Assembly: GCA_049997955.1 (NCBI GenBank)
Contig: JAEBDY010000035.1
Coordinates: 1-20,516, forward strand
DNA length: 20,516 nucleotides
DNA from: Umezawaea sp049997955
Lineage (GTDB): Bacteria > Actinomycetota > Actinomycetes > Mycobacteriales > Pseudonocardiaceae
Direction of reading: 5' to 3'
The notes beneath the pieces were generated by a model. It was not told the origin of the DNA. It saw nothing but the letters and a program-made list of their open reading frames with translations, and ran no database searches. How positions within the stretch are numbered: the first letter of the stretch is position 1; every line of letters begins with the position of its first letter. The translations under genes and the position numbers were made by a program. Shown piece by piece: positions 7,970 to 16,011 of the stretch.

Positions 7970-8076
7970 CGCGATGGGTGCTCGACCACCGGTTGCCAGT
8001 GGTCCTGGGGGCCCGGATCACCGGCGCTCCGGTCGAGCTGACCGCGCGGCGGTGTCGGAAAGCGGTGACGAAATGA
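7966..8076 (+). pseudogene. 36-codon remnant of an MMPL/RND-type transporter, coupled at both ends
   Basis: The frame begins MTRWVLDHRLPVVLG, which matches the usual first residues of actinobacterial MMPL transporters just before their first membrane helix. It then departs into ARITGAPVELTARRCRKAVT and stops. Its ATG overlaps the DUF1772 stop (ATGA, 7966-7969), and its stop overlaps the hydrolase ATG (ATGA, 8073-8076). I read this as a large in-frame or near-in-frame deletion that removed most of a transporter of about 700 residues, while keeping the start and the terminal coupling signal. The identification rests on about 15 residues, so it is tentative. An alternative ATG at 7974, 7 nt after AAAGGA, opens the hydrolase frame instead. 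Confidence 0.5.
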
Positions 8077-9119
8077 CGACATCCGCACCGAAGCCGGGAC
8101 GGCGGCGCCGTACGCGCAAGAAGGTTCTCGTCACCGTCGGGCTGCTCCTCGGCATCCCGGTCCTGCTCCTGGCCGGACTCGTCCTCTGGGACGGCGGCGC
8201 CGACCTCGCTCCACAGCGGGAGTTGATGCCGGGCGTCACCATCGACCTGAAGACCGCCGAAACCGAACAAGGTCGAATCGAGTACGACCTGCACGGCACC
8301 GAAGGTCCGGTCGTCCTCTCCGTGCACGCCGGCCTGGGCGGCGCCGACCAGGGCCGACTGTTCGCGAGCTGGCTGCAGGACGACGGGTTCCGGATCCTCA
8401 GCCCATCCCGTCCCGGCTACCTCGGCACACCACTGAGCAGCGGACGGACCCTGGACCAACAAGCCGACCTGCTGGCGGCACTGCTCGACGAGTTGCGCAT
8501 CGACCGGGTCGGTGTCTTCGCCGCGTCGGCGGGCAGCCCGGTGGCCTACACCTTCGCGGCACGACATCCCGACCGGGTCTGGGGCCTGATCTCGGTCGGC
8601 GGCGCGAGCCTGCCGAACCCGAGCGCCTCGCCCAGTTCCCCGCTGCGGACCACCTTCCTGAACGCGGTCGGCCAGAAGCTCGTGAAGCTGACCGCGCTGG
8701 CCTCACTCGAGACGATCGTCGCCAGCACCCTGGACGAGACCAGCACCTTCACCGACGACCAGAAGGCGCAACGCGTCGGATATATCGTGAACACGAAGGC
8801 CGCACGAACCTTCTTCGAAGCCAGCTTCAACACAACCTTTCCGTACGAGAAGAGAATGCCCGGCACAGCCAACGACACACAGCAGACTCGCACCATGGCC
8901 ATCGCCTTCGATCGCATCACCGCTCCGACACTCGTCGTTCACGGCACCCAGGACGGCGACGTACCGTTCGAACACGGGAAGAACGCCGCAGCGAAGATCC
9001 CTGGCGCACAACACCGATGGATGCTCAACGAAGAACACCTGGGCTTCTGGCTGAGCCCGAACTCCGCCGATGCGCAACGCGAAGCAACGGTGTTCCTCCA
9101 CGAACACGCCTCACCGTGA
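8073..9119 (+). CDS. membrane-anchored alpha/beta hydrolase
   Basis: This 348-residue protein has a basic N-terminus (GRRRRTRKK), one hydrophobic anchor (about residues 18-39) and an alpha/beta-hydrolase fold. The catalytic triad is visible: S152 in the nucleophile elbow AASAGS, D294 in VVHGTQDGD, and H322 in NEEHLGFW. An HAGLGG oxyanion-hole-like loop lies near residue 85. The nucleophile motif departs from the classic GxSxG but fits the small-x-Ser-x-small pattern. I chose ATG 8073 because it overlaps the preceding mini-ORF stop as ATGA. The frame is open back to ATG 7974, which has a strong AAAGGA and would add 33 residues. The substrate is unknown. Confidence 0.87.
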   Translation: MTTSAPKPGRRRRTRKKVLVTVGLLLGIPVLLLAGLVLWDGGADLAPQRELMPGVTIDLKTAETEQGRIEYDLHGTEGPVVLSVHAGLGGADQGRLFASWLQDDGFRILSPSRPGYLGTPLSSGRTLDQQADLLAALLDELRIDRVGVFAASAGSPVAYTFAARHPDRVWGLISVGGASLPNPSASPSSPLRTTFLNAVGQKLVKLTALASLETIVASTLDETSTFTDDQKAQRVGYIVNTKAARTFFEASFNTTFPYEKRMPGTANDTQQTRTMAIAFDRITAPTLVVHGTQDGDVPFEHGKNAAAKIPGAQHRWMLNEEHLGFWLSPNSADAQREATVFLHEHASP

Positions 9120-9384
9120 CAGCGACCCGTACGGCAACCAACCCAGTACCTCCACTCATCGGCTACTTGTTGAATGGCGGTACGACCGATGCCCGGCCAG
9201 GCTCGGTCGAGGTGTTCGGCGGGTAGCTCTCTCATCGGCTGCCCACCTGTGTTCCTGGGTGTGGCTCACTCATGGCGTGCGTCCTGTCGAACACCGTGGC
9301 GGGGTTGTGGGTCAAGAGGGGTTTGCCCAGCTCGAAGTAGCGTTGCCCTCCTCGCCTCCCGTTCCCGACTGGCGAGGAGACGAC
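9120..9384. other. non-coding region including the probable IS110 left end
   Basis: No gene is seen between the hydrolase stop and the IS110 transposase. Known IS110-group elements carry a structured non-coding left end that encodes a bridge/seek RNA upstream of the recombinase, so roughly 9240-9384 is the expected place for one. GTCAAGAGGGG occurs at 9311-9321, and a similar GACATAGAGGGGA follows the transposase near 10446-10458, possibly marking the element ends. I could not establish an RNA fold by eye. Confidence 0.35.
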
Positions 9385-10453
9385 ATGAGCCCAGTGATCA
9401 TCGGTGTCGATCCGCACAAACGGTCCGCCACGATCGAGATCGTCGACGGTCGTGAACGCACCCTCGGCCAGGGGCGTTTCGGCACCGACAACGACGGTTA
9501 CCGGCGGATGCTCGCCGAAGGCCGTCGCCGACCCGACAGGGTGTGGGCGGTCGAGGGCTGCAACGGCGTGGGCAAACACCTCGCGCAGCGCCTGGTCGCC
9601 GACGGCGAACCGGTTCTCGACGTTCCCGCCAAGCTCGCGGCCAGGGCCAGGGTGTTCGATACCGGTCATGGTCGCAAAACCGATGCCACCGACGCCCGTT
9701 CCGTGGCCGTGGTCGCGCTGCGCAGCACCGGACTGCACCGCGTGAGTCCTGACGATCACACCGTGGCGCTACGGCTGCTGGTCGACCGTCGCGACGAACT
9801 CGGTCGGGCCCGCACCGACACCGTCAACCGGCTGCACAAGCTGCTCACCGAGCTGATCCCCGGAGGCGCCAAGAAGTTCCTGTCCGCCGCCCAGGCACGT
9901 GTCCTGCTGGCCGCGGTGCGTCCACGCGATGTGGTGGGCCGAACCCGACGGCAACTCGCCGCAGAGTTGATCACGGACCTGGCGACGCTCGATCGCAAGA
10001 TGACCGCGGCCGACAAACAGCTGACCGAGCTTCTGGACGCGACCGGGACCGGTCTGCGCTCGCTTTATGGCATCGGTCCGTCCAGCGCGGCCAGGATTCT
10101 GGGCGATGTCGGCGACGTGGGTCGCTTCCCGGACCGCGGTCGATTCGCCAGTTGGAACGGCACCGCACCTATCGACGCCTCCAGCGGCGACCACCAGCGC
10201 CACCGACTCTCCCGAGCCAGCAACCGGCGCATCAAGCGGGTCCTGCATCATCATGGCCATCGTCCAGCTACGCAACGACACTCCAGGCCGGGCCTACTAT
10301 CGCCACAAACTCGCCGATGGCAAGTCGCCACGCGAAGCCATCCGCAGCCTCAAACGACGCCTCTCCGACACTGTCTACAAGCAACTCGTTACCGACGCCA
10401 AGATCCACAATTCCTCGACCATCGAGTTGCCCGCTCCTGCCCTCTTGACATAG
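9385..10453 (+). pseudogene. IS110-family transposase, frameshifted near 10247
   Basis: The first 290 or so codons read as an IS110 recombinase. The RuvC-like DEDD domain is visible (IIGVDPHKRSATIEI, AVEGCNGVG, TDATDARSVAVVAL), followed by the Tnp_20 region (LYGIGPSSAARILGDVG, FASWNGTAPIDASSGDHQRH) with the Ser-containing SSG motif. The RBS GAGGAGA at 9374-9380 precedes ATG 9385. At about 10244-10250 the sequence CTGCATCATCATGGCC carries one extra base relative to the family's VLH-IMAIVQLR. The conserved C-terminus (IMAIVQLRNDTPGRAYYRHK to the TAG at 10453) continues in another frame. The single indel leaves everything else intact, so it looks recent. It could be a sequencing error in a CATCATCAT run. 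Confidence 0.85.
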
Positions 10454-10611
10454 AGGGGAGCCATGAGAGGCCGTCGAGCGACCAAGCTCGGCGACCGACT
10501 CACGGCATAGACACACGTTCTTCCTGTTGGTCTGGACGCGGGAACGTGTGCCGCTCGAAAAGTCGTCGTCGTGGTGGAGCGATGGCGTCGCCGTGTTGAG
10601 ATCATGCCCGT
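10454..10611. other. IS110-to-IS junction, no gene
   Basis: These 158 bases between two transposase remnants show no credible gene. The first part probably includes the IS110 right end. The last part may include the terminus of the element that begins at 10612. I could not identify terminal inverted repeats. Confidence 0.3.
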
Positions 10612-11174
10612 GTGATCGTGTCCCTACTCTGCAAGGTGACCAGGAAGCTGCTGTCCGTCCCGTCGGTGGTGCTGCGCAGCGAGGCGATCAAGGATGCCGA
10701 GCTGCTCTTGCTGCGGCACGAGAACGCAATACTTCGACGCCAGCTGACAAGTCCGACCCGCTACGAACCCGCTGACCGGTTCTGGCTCGCCGCCTTGTCC
10801 GGATTGGTGGATCGTCATCGTTGGGGGGAGGTCTTCCCGGTCACGCCGGGCACCCTGCTCGCCTGGCACCGCAGATTCATCGCCCCAAGTGGGACTGCAC
10901 CGCACAGCGACGCACTGGACGTCCACCGACACGAGCAACGATCAAGACACTCGCAGTACGGCTCACCAGAGACAATCCCCGGTGGGATACCGCCGCATCC
11001 AAAGCGAACTGGTCAGCCTCGGACATCGCATCGCCCCCTCGACGGTCTGGCAGATCCTGCACGACGCAGGCATCGACCCAGCACCACGCCGCACCGGTCC
11101 CACCCGGCGGGAATTCCTCACCGCCCAAGCCGAGGGCATCATCGCAGCGGACTTCCTTCACCTCGACACCGTGC
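10612..11174 (+). pseudogene. IS3/IS481-type integrase-core transposase, frameshifted and truncated
   Basis: From GTG 10612 the frame gives DAELLLLRHENAILRRQL, YEPADRFWLAALSGLV and TPGTLLAWHRRFIA, the N-terminal half of a common actinobacterial integrase-type transposase. Near 10885 the frame is lost. A short matching piece (RATIKTLAVRL) follows in a second frame, then GYRRIQSELVSLGHRIAPST, VWQILHDAGIDPAPRRTGP and AEGIIAADFLHLDTVL in the third. The last piece contains the first catalytic Asp (DFLHLDT). Similarity ends at about 11174, directly against the 3' end of ndh on the other strand. The remaining DDE core is missing. Confidence 0.8.
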
Positions 11175-12530
11175 TCAGCCATGGGCTGCTCCTGGCTTGC
11201 CGCTGTCGGGCTGGTCGGGATGGTCTCGGCGGAGCAAGGCTTGGCGGGCGAATACCTGCTGGACGGTGCTGGTGCGTTCGGAGCGGGCACGGCCGATGAA
11301 GCTGACGGTCCAGTGCAGCAGGGTGGTGACGCGGCTCTTGAACCCGATGACGTAGAGCAGGTGCACGGCCAGCCACAGCAGCCAGGCCAGGAACCCGGCG
11401 GTGCGGACGCGTCCGATCTCGGCCACTGCGTAGAACCGGGAGACCGTGGCCATGTTGCCCTTGTCCCGGTAGGTGAACGCACCGTTGGGGCCGCGGCCTT
11501 GGAGTTGGGCGCGGATGTCGTCGGCGGCGTGCCGGGCGGTCTGGATGGCGCCCTGGGCGACCCCGGGCACGTCCGGTCGGGCGATCATGTCACCGACGAC
11601 GTGGACCTCGGGATGACCGGGCAGGGTCAGGTCGTCGAGCACCCGCACCCGGCCGGCCCGGTCGACCTCGGTGCCGGTCTGGGCGGCCAACTGGACACCG
11701 AGAGGGCTCGCCGTGACGCCGGCCGTCCAGACCTTGCAGACGGCCTCGACGCGGCGCCGGGTGCCGTCGCGGTCATCGATATCGAGACCGGTCCGGTCCA
11801 CGCCCACGACACTCGCCCCGAGTTGGACCTCGATGCCCATGGCTGTCAGGTGGGCGCGGGCACGCTTCGACAGGGCCGTGGTGAAGGTGGCCAGCACGGC
11901 GTCGCCGGCGTCGAGCAGGATCACCCGTGCAGCGCGGGGGTCGATCCGACGGAAGTCGCCGGGCAGGGACCGGCGGGCCAGTTCTCGGATCTGACCGGCC
12001 ATCTCGACACCGGTGGGCCCGGCGCCGACCACGACGAAAGTGAGCAACCGGTCGATCTGGTCGGGATCATCGGACAGCTCGGCGAGCTCGAAAGCGCCGA
12101 AGATGCGGCCACGCAACTCCAGGGCGTCGTCGATGCTCTTGAGGCCGGGTGCGTGCTCGGCGAATGAGCCGTTGCCGAAATAGGCCGTGGTCGCGCCGGC
12201 GGCGACCACGAGATGGTCGTAGGTGAGATCCTGTTCCCCCAGGATCGTCGTCGTCGTGACGGTGCGCGCGGCGAGGTCGATGGAGGTGACCTCACCGAGT
12301 CGGACGGTGGCGTTGCGCTGCCGGCGCAGCACCTCACGGGTGGCCGGTGCGATGTCTCCTTCGGACAGGATGCCGGTCGCGACCTGGTAGAGCAGCGGCT
12401 GGAACAGGTGGTGGGTGGTGGGCGCGACGACGGTCACGTCGACGTCGGTGCGGCGCAGGCGCTTCGCGGCGAACAGGCCACCGAAGCCGGAACCGATGAT
12501 CAGTACGTGAGGACGAGCGGTGCTGGACAC
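11175..12530 (-). CDS. ndh: type II NADH dehydrogenase (NDH-2)
   Basis: This 451-residue flavoprotein should oxidise NADH and pass electrons to quinone at the inner face of the membrane without pumping protons. The FAD-binding GSGFGG motif is at residues 13-18, and the second dinucleotide-binding motif VVVGAGPTGVEMA is near 166. GDM near the FAD C-terminal motif (VHVVGDMIA) and a C-terminal hydrophobic hairpin (FLAWLLWLAVHLLYVIGF) for membrane attachment are all present. The start is GTG at 12530 with AGGAGA about 8 nt upstream. It lies 84 nt downstream of fdhA on the same strand, so NADH made by formaldehyde oxidation could be re-oxidised by this enzyme; that link is inference. A truncated transposase abuts its stop codon. 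Confidence 0.93.
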   Translation of the reverse strand: MSSTARPHVLIIGSGFGGLFAAKRLRRTDVDVTVVAPTTHHLFQPLLYQVATGILSEGDIAPATREVLRRQRNATVRLGEVTSIDLAARTVTTTTILGEQDLTYDHLVVAAGATTAYFGNGSFAEHAPGLKSIDDALELRGRIFGAFELAELSDDPDQIDRLLTFVVVGAGPTGVEMAGQIRELARRSLPGDFRRIDPRAARVILLDAGDAVLATFTTALSKRARAHLTAMGIEVQLGASVVGVDRTGLDIDDRDGTRRRVEAVCKVWTAGVTASPLGVQLAAQTGTEVDRAGRVRVLDDLTLPGHPEVHVVGDMIARPDVPGVAQGAIQTARHAADDIRAQLQGRGPNGAFTYRDKGNMATVSRFYAVAEIGRVRTAGFLAWLLWLAVHLLYVIGFKSRVTTLLHWTVSFIGRARSERTSTVQQVFARQALLRRDHPDQPDSGKPGAAHG

Positions 12531-12569
12531 AAGCGGATCTCCTGGGTCGAGGGTGGTTGACCGGTGGAA

Positions 12570-12606
12570 CCGGGCCCGGCGGATCTGTCGGTATCGCCGG
12601 GCCCGG
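12570..12606 (-). terminator. GC-rich hairpin between fdhA and ndh
   Basis: A perfect 12-bp inverted repeat, CCGGGCCCGGCG (12570-12581) and its complement (12595-12606), flanks a 13-nt loop. It lies just after the fdhA stop in the direction of transcription and before the ndh RBS. No U-tract follows. In a high-GC actinomycete it could act as a weak terminator, processing site or stabilising hairpin that uncouples ndh from fdhA expression. Confidence 0.5.
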
Positions 12607-12614
12607 GCCGGGCG

Positions 12615-13826
12615 TCAGCTCAGTGCGCCGTGCGGATCGATGACGAACTTCTGCGCCGCACCCCCGTCGAACTCGGCGTAACCGCGGGGTGCGTCGTCCA
12701 GCGAGATCACCGTGGCCTTGACCGCCTTCGCGATCTGGACCTTGTCGGTGAGGATGGCCTTCATCAGCGCGTTGTTGTACTTCATCACCGGGCACTGCCC
12801 GGTGGCGAAGGACAGCGACTTCGCCCAGCCGGTCCCGAAGCTCAGCGACAGCGCGCCGACCTGGGCCGCCTCGTCCACGCCGCCGGGGTCGCCGGTCACG
12901 TACAGCCCGGGGATACCGATCGCGCCACCGGCCGCGGTGAGCTCCATCAGCGAGTTGAGCACCGTGGCCGGCGCCTCGGCGGCGTCCTCGCCGTGACCGC
13001 GGGCCTCGAACCCGACCGCGTCCACGGCCGCGTCGACCTCGGGATACCCGAGGATCTGCTCGATTTGCTCGCGCGGGTTGCCCCGCCGAACGTCGACGGT
13101 CTCGCAGCCGAAGCTGCGGGCCTGGTCGAGCCGTTCCTCGACGAGGTCACCGACGATCACCACCGACGCGCCGAGCAACTGCGCGCCCACCGCCGCGGCC
13201 AGGCCAACCGGTCCCGCACCGGCGATGTACACCGCGGAGCCGGGCTTCACCCCTGCGGTGACCGCGCCGTGGAAACCGGTCGGGAAGATGTCCGACAGCA
13301 TCGCCAGGTCCAGGACCTTCTCCCGAGCCTGGTCCTTGTCGGGAAACCGCAGCAGGTTCCAGTCGGCATAGGGCACGGTGACGTACTCGGCCTGCCCGCC
13401 GACCCAACCACCCATGTCCACGTACCCGTATGCGGCACCGGGTCGGGCCGGGTTCACGTTCAAGCAGATCCCGGTCTTGCCCTCCTTGCAGTTGCGGCAA
13501 CGCCCGCAGGCGATGTTGAACGGCACCGAGCACAGGTCACCGATGTCGATGAACTCCACATCGCTGCCCTTCTCCACGACCTCCCCGAGGATCTCGTGGC
13601 CGAGCACCAGGTTCGCCGGCGCCGTGGTGCGGCCGCGGACCATGTGCTGGTCGCTGCCGCAGATGTTGGTGGTGAGCACCTTGAGGATCACCCCGTGGTT
13701 GAGCTTGCGACCCACGTTGGCCGGGTTCACCCCCGGTCCGTCGAGCAGTTCCAGCTTCGGGAAGTCAATCGACTGGACCTCGACCTTGCCGGGCTCGATG
13801 TAGGCCACGCCTCTGTTGTCTGCCAT
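12615..13826 (-). CDS. fdhA: glutathione-independent, Zn-dependent formaldehyde dehydrogenase
   Basis: This 403-residue medium-chain dehydrogenase oxidises formaldehyde to formate with NAD, without a thiol cofactor. It fits the Pseudomonas putida PFDH pattern with a constant offset of about ten residues. The catalytic zinc ligands are C56 (NICGSDQ), H77 (LGHE) and D179 (LSDIFPTG). The structural zinc ligands are C107, C110, C113 and C121. The NAD motif GAGPVG is at 203-208. Length matches the family. The ATG at 13826 follows AAAGGAC by about 5 nt. Aldehyde dismutase activity is known in close relatives, so the exact substrate is not certain. It leads the pair with ndh. A pseudogene for ribosome-associated factors ends 60 nt upstream. 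Confidence 0.93.
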   Translation of the reverse strand: MADNRGVAYIEPGKVEVQSIDFPKLELLDGPGVNPANVGRKLNHGVILKVLTTNICGSDQHMVRGRTTAPANLVLGHEILGEVVEKGSDVEFIDIGDLCSVPFNIACGRCRNCKEGKTGICLNVNPARPGAAYGYVDMGGWVGGQAEYVTVPYADWNLLRFPDKDQAREKVLDLAMLSDIFPTGFHGAVTAGVKPGSAVYIAGAGPVGLAAAVGAQLLGASVVIVGDLVEERLDQARSFGCETVDVRRGNPREQIEQILGYPEVDAAVDAVGFEARGHGEDAAEAPATVLNSLMELTAAGGAIGIPGLYVTGDPGGVDEAAQVGALSLSFGTGWAKSLSFATGQCPVMKYNNALMKAILTDKVQIAKAVKATVISLDDAPRGYAEFDGGAAQKFVIDPHGALS

Positions 13827-13886
13827 GTCCGTCCTTTCGGTGGGAAATTGGTGGAGTGCGTCTGGGATGGGGCCCGCGCGCCGTTG

Positions 13887-14722
13887 TCAGCGGCCGGTGT
13901 CGCGGTGACGGCGGTCGTGGTCGCATGCGGGATCCTGTCGGGCCTTGGCGTCGTCGAGTTGACGGCGCAGGTCGTCACGCACCTCGACCAGGGATCGGAT
14001 GAATTCCGGTTGTGAGCTGGTTGTGACCAGGCGCGGCCGCCAGGAGACCCAGCACTGCAGAGTCCTGGCCTGGCCGGGGCGGTCGCGGTCCTTCATCGAC
14101 AGTTCCAGCTCGACCTCCGCGGCAGCGAACGCGGCCAGCGCGTTGTCCAGCGAGGACAGCCGCTCGGTGACGACAGGCCGTTCCACGGCAGCGAAGCGCT
14201 GCTGGAACCGGCGCTGCGACCAGCCGCCGGGGGCTGAGCGGGTGATGTGCAGTTCTTCCCCGGCGACCTCGTGGTGTGTGTCGGGACCGTCGGGCAGCAC
14301 CGCGATCAGCTCCGCGCCGAGCCGGTCGGTGACCACAAAGAGACGAGTCAGCAGCACCTGGGGGCATCGAGGAGCGGCCCCAGCGTCGGCAGCGGACCGA
14401 CGACAGCGCCGTCGGTGACGGGAGCCGCCTGGAGGTGGTGGAGAAGAGCAGTCCACTGGCGCCCGCGACGGCGAACAAGGCCTCCCCGGCGGTGTGCGCG
14501 TCATCAACGAGCGAATCGATCGCGGCCAGGGCGGCATCGGGGGCGCCGTCGGCGGCCAGTTGGGTGCGCATCGACTTCCAGCGCAGCGCGACCCGCTGGG
14601 CGGCCTGAGGCAGCGACGCCCCTGTGATGAGGTGCACCGAGACGATTGGGCCGGGTGGTGAAGACCTCGGTCGGCACGGCGGGAACCGGCGATGGACGGT
14701 TGGACACTGCAGGTGAGTTCAC
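13887..14722 (-). pseudogene. frameshifted Rv2629-like ribosome factor joined to an HPF/RaiA-like C-terminus
   Basis: A GTG at 14722 with GGAGA just upstream would start the gene. Reading then has to change frame near 14655, giving PGPIVSVHLITGASLPQAAQ, ALRWKSMRTQLAADGA and HTAGEALFAVAGASGLLF. It changes again near 14390, giving LFVVTDRLGAELIAVLPDG, EELHITRSAPGGWSQRRFQQ and onwards. This pattern matches the N-terminal domain of Rv2629-type proteins (eRF1-fold, Vms1-like). Straight after QQR, in the same frame, come TERLSSLDNALAAF, EVELELSMKDRDRPGQ and LVEVRDDLRRQLDDAKARQ, which align with the beta/alpha layout of ribosome hibernation factors without their first strand. The result looks like a deletion fusion of two neighbouring ribosome-dormancy genes, later or earlier frameshifted. 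The HPF part could be read from a GTG at 14186 (99 codons) but has no RBS. The family calls are by eye. Confidence 0.6.
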
Positions 14723-14882
14723 GAGATCTCCTTCGTGCGGGATGGCCGGATCTGGGTCTGGCGGACCGCGCAGCTGCCCGCCCTCGTTCTCCCGGACCAG
14801 CTCGGGGCAGGGCACCCGAGCTGGTGGCGACGGCTCGGGATGTCCGGGTGGTCGCGGTGGTGTCGATGGGATCACTCATCTC

Positions 14883-15104
14883 TCACTCGTCCCCGGCTCT
14901 GCTCCGACGGCTGGTCATTGACTTGGCGGTGGCGGTCGCGCTGTAGAGCAGTGCATCGCGGAGGTAGCGGCGGGCAAGGTAACCAAGGGTGAGCACGCCG
15001 ATCGCGAGGACGAGCAGCAGAACTGCCCCGCATCGGCGATGGCGAACACCGCTACCGCTACCGCTGCTGCGGTGCTGCCCGCTGCCAGGCGTGGCTGGGA
15101 CCAA
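14883..15104 (-). pseudogene. remnant of a small membrane protein
   Basis: The frame ending at TGA 14883-14885 contains one clear hydrophobic helix (GAVLLLVLAIGVLTLGYLA) followed by a basic tail, RRYLRDALLYSATATAKSMT. Upstream of about 15030 a better amino-acid composition (AAAVAVAVFAIADAG) appears in a different frame, which suggests a frameshift through a two-helix protein. I do not recognise the family. No start with an RBS is evident. A short reading between here and the next pseudogene (14723-14879) shows nothing I can name. Confidence 0.3.
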
Positions 15105-15619
15105 GATGGCGCGCGCGAATCGCCAACTCGCCTGCTGAGCATCCAGAAAGCCGCCGGATGGTGAGTTTCTGGACTATGTGGACATAGTTCGTCGGCACAA
15201 GGCCCCGCATCAGCCTTCGAGTTCGCAGCGACCTTGTCTGTCCTGTGCTGACTACCCGGTACGGCGGCAACCAATCGGAGTTGTCCGGCCAAGTACTCGT
15301 CCGTGCAGGATGCGCTGGGCACATCACGGTCTTCATCAAAGCCGGGGCAGCTCACAGACCCGCAGAAGCTTTCGGCTAACCGGAGCGTGCCGTGCGACAT
15401 TCGATCATCGGTAGAAGTGGATGTCGCCGAGGACTGCGGCATGTTCTGCGATGACTCGTCACGATCACCACGGCGTGGCGCGTTCTGAATCTGCGACTCG
15501 TCCTATTCCAGCGTCGCACACTCATCCGGACGTCGTTCTATCTCTGCGACAAACCCGAAGGATGCGGCTCGATGTCGTTACGCCTCGGAGTGAGCGCGCC
15601 ATCGCACGTGCTCCTGCTG
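15105..15619. other. 515 bases with no recognised gene
   Basis: Several overlapping open frames exist on both strands, but none shows family motifs, an RBS-supported start or consistent codon use. I see no tRNA cloverleaf, IS terminal repeat or array here. It separates the dormancy/redox block from the recombinase module and probably marks an old junction. Confidence 0.4.
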
Positions 15620-15907
15620 TCAGTCCTGACCCCACCGGAACAGCTCCACGGGCTCCACACCCAGCGCGACCGCGAGGACGAACACCCGGTCCAGGCTCGG
15701 GCTGTGACGGCCGTTCTCGATCCGGTTGATCGTCTTGCGGTCGAATCCGCTCGCCTCGGCCAGCTGCTCCTGGGTCCAGTCTGCGGTCAATCGCAGCGCC
15801 GCCAGGCGGTGTCCGAACCGGGCACGGTTCTCCGCCAACTGCGGATGAACCGGAGATGCGGGCACCGGGGCAACGTTGGTACATTCGGACCAATCAGTCC
15901 GTACCAT
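15620..15907 (-). CDS. XRE-family helix-turn-helix regulator
   Basis: This small regulator (up to 95 residues from ATG 15907) is essentially one Cro/C1-type helix-turn-helix. FGHRLAALRLTADWTQEQLA leads into EASGFDRKTINRIENGRHSP and then SLDRVFVLAVALGVEPVELF, about residues 31-90. The first 20 residues (TDWSECTNVAPVPASP) are not family-like, there is no RBS before the ATG, and operator-like repeats overlap the start. The transcript may be leaderless, or the real start may lie further in (GTG at 15865). It diverges from the tyrosine recombinase gene, the classic layout for a regulator of a mobile element. Confidence 0.85.
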   Translation of the reverse strand: MVRTDWSECTNVAPVPASPVHPQLAENRARFGHRLAALRLTADWTQEQLAEASGFDRKTINRIENGRHSPSLDRVFVLAVALGVEPVELFRWGQD

Positions 15908-15917
15908 CGTTGGTACA
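15874..15917. promoter_or_regulatory. operator-like repeats between XRE regulator and recombinase
   Basis: CGTTGGTACA occurs twice as direct repeats (15874-15883 and 15908-15917, 34 bp apart). The second lies within a dyad GTACCA-N4-TGGTAC (15901-15916), and the first within TTGGT-N8-ACCAA (15876-15893). The sites cover the XRE start codon, so binding by the XRE protein would repress itself and could affect the divergent recombinase. Which protein binds is inferred from position only. Confidence 0.6.
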
Positions 15918-16011
15918 ACATGACCATCAGCGGATCAGAGCACCGTCCTCGCTGCCCGGCGATCCACACCCCCGCACCACATCCCCCTCGACATCTCGAT
16001 CGAGGCTCACC

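Noticed and set aside
6214..8076. 620-codon plus-strand open frame across the kinase and DUF1772 genes
   Set aside because: It is antisense or out of frame to clearly recognisable genes. Only its last 36 codons (from 7966) carry a plausible signal, listed separately.
10821..12167. 448-codon plus-strand open frame opposite ndh
   Set aside because: It crosses a transposase remnant and runs antisense to ndh. It has no coherent family.
12564..14015. 483-codon plus-strand open frame opposite fdhA
   Set aside because: It is a shadow of a well-supported enzyme with all zinc ligands in place, and its Arg/Gly/His-rich composition has no recognisable domain.
15105..15619. Search for a tRNA or attachment site near the recombinase
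   Set aside because: No cloverleaf or convincing direct repeat pair was seen on either side of the recombinase module.
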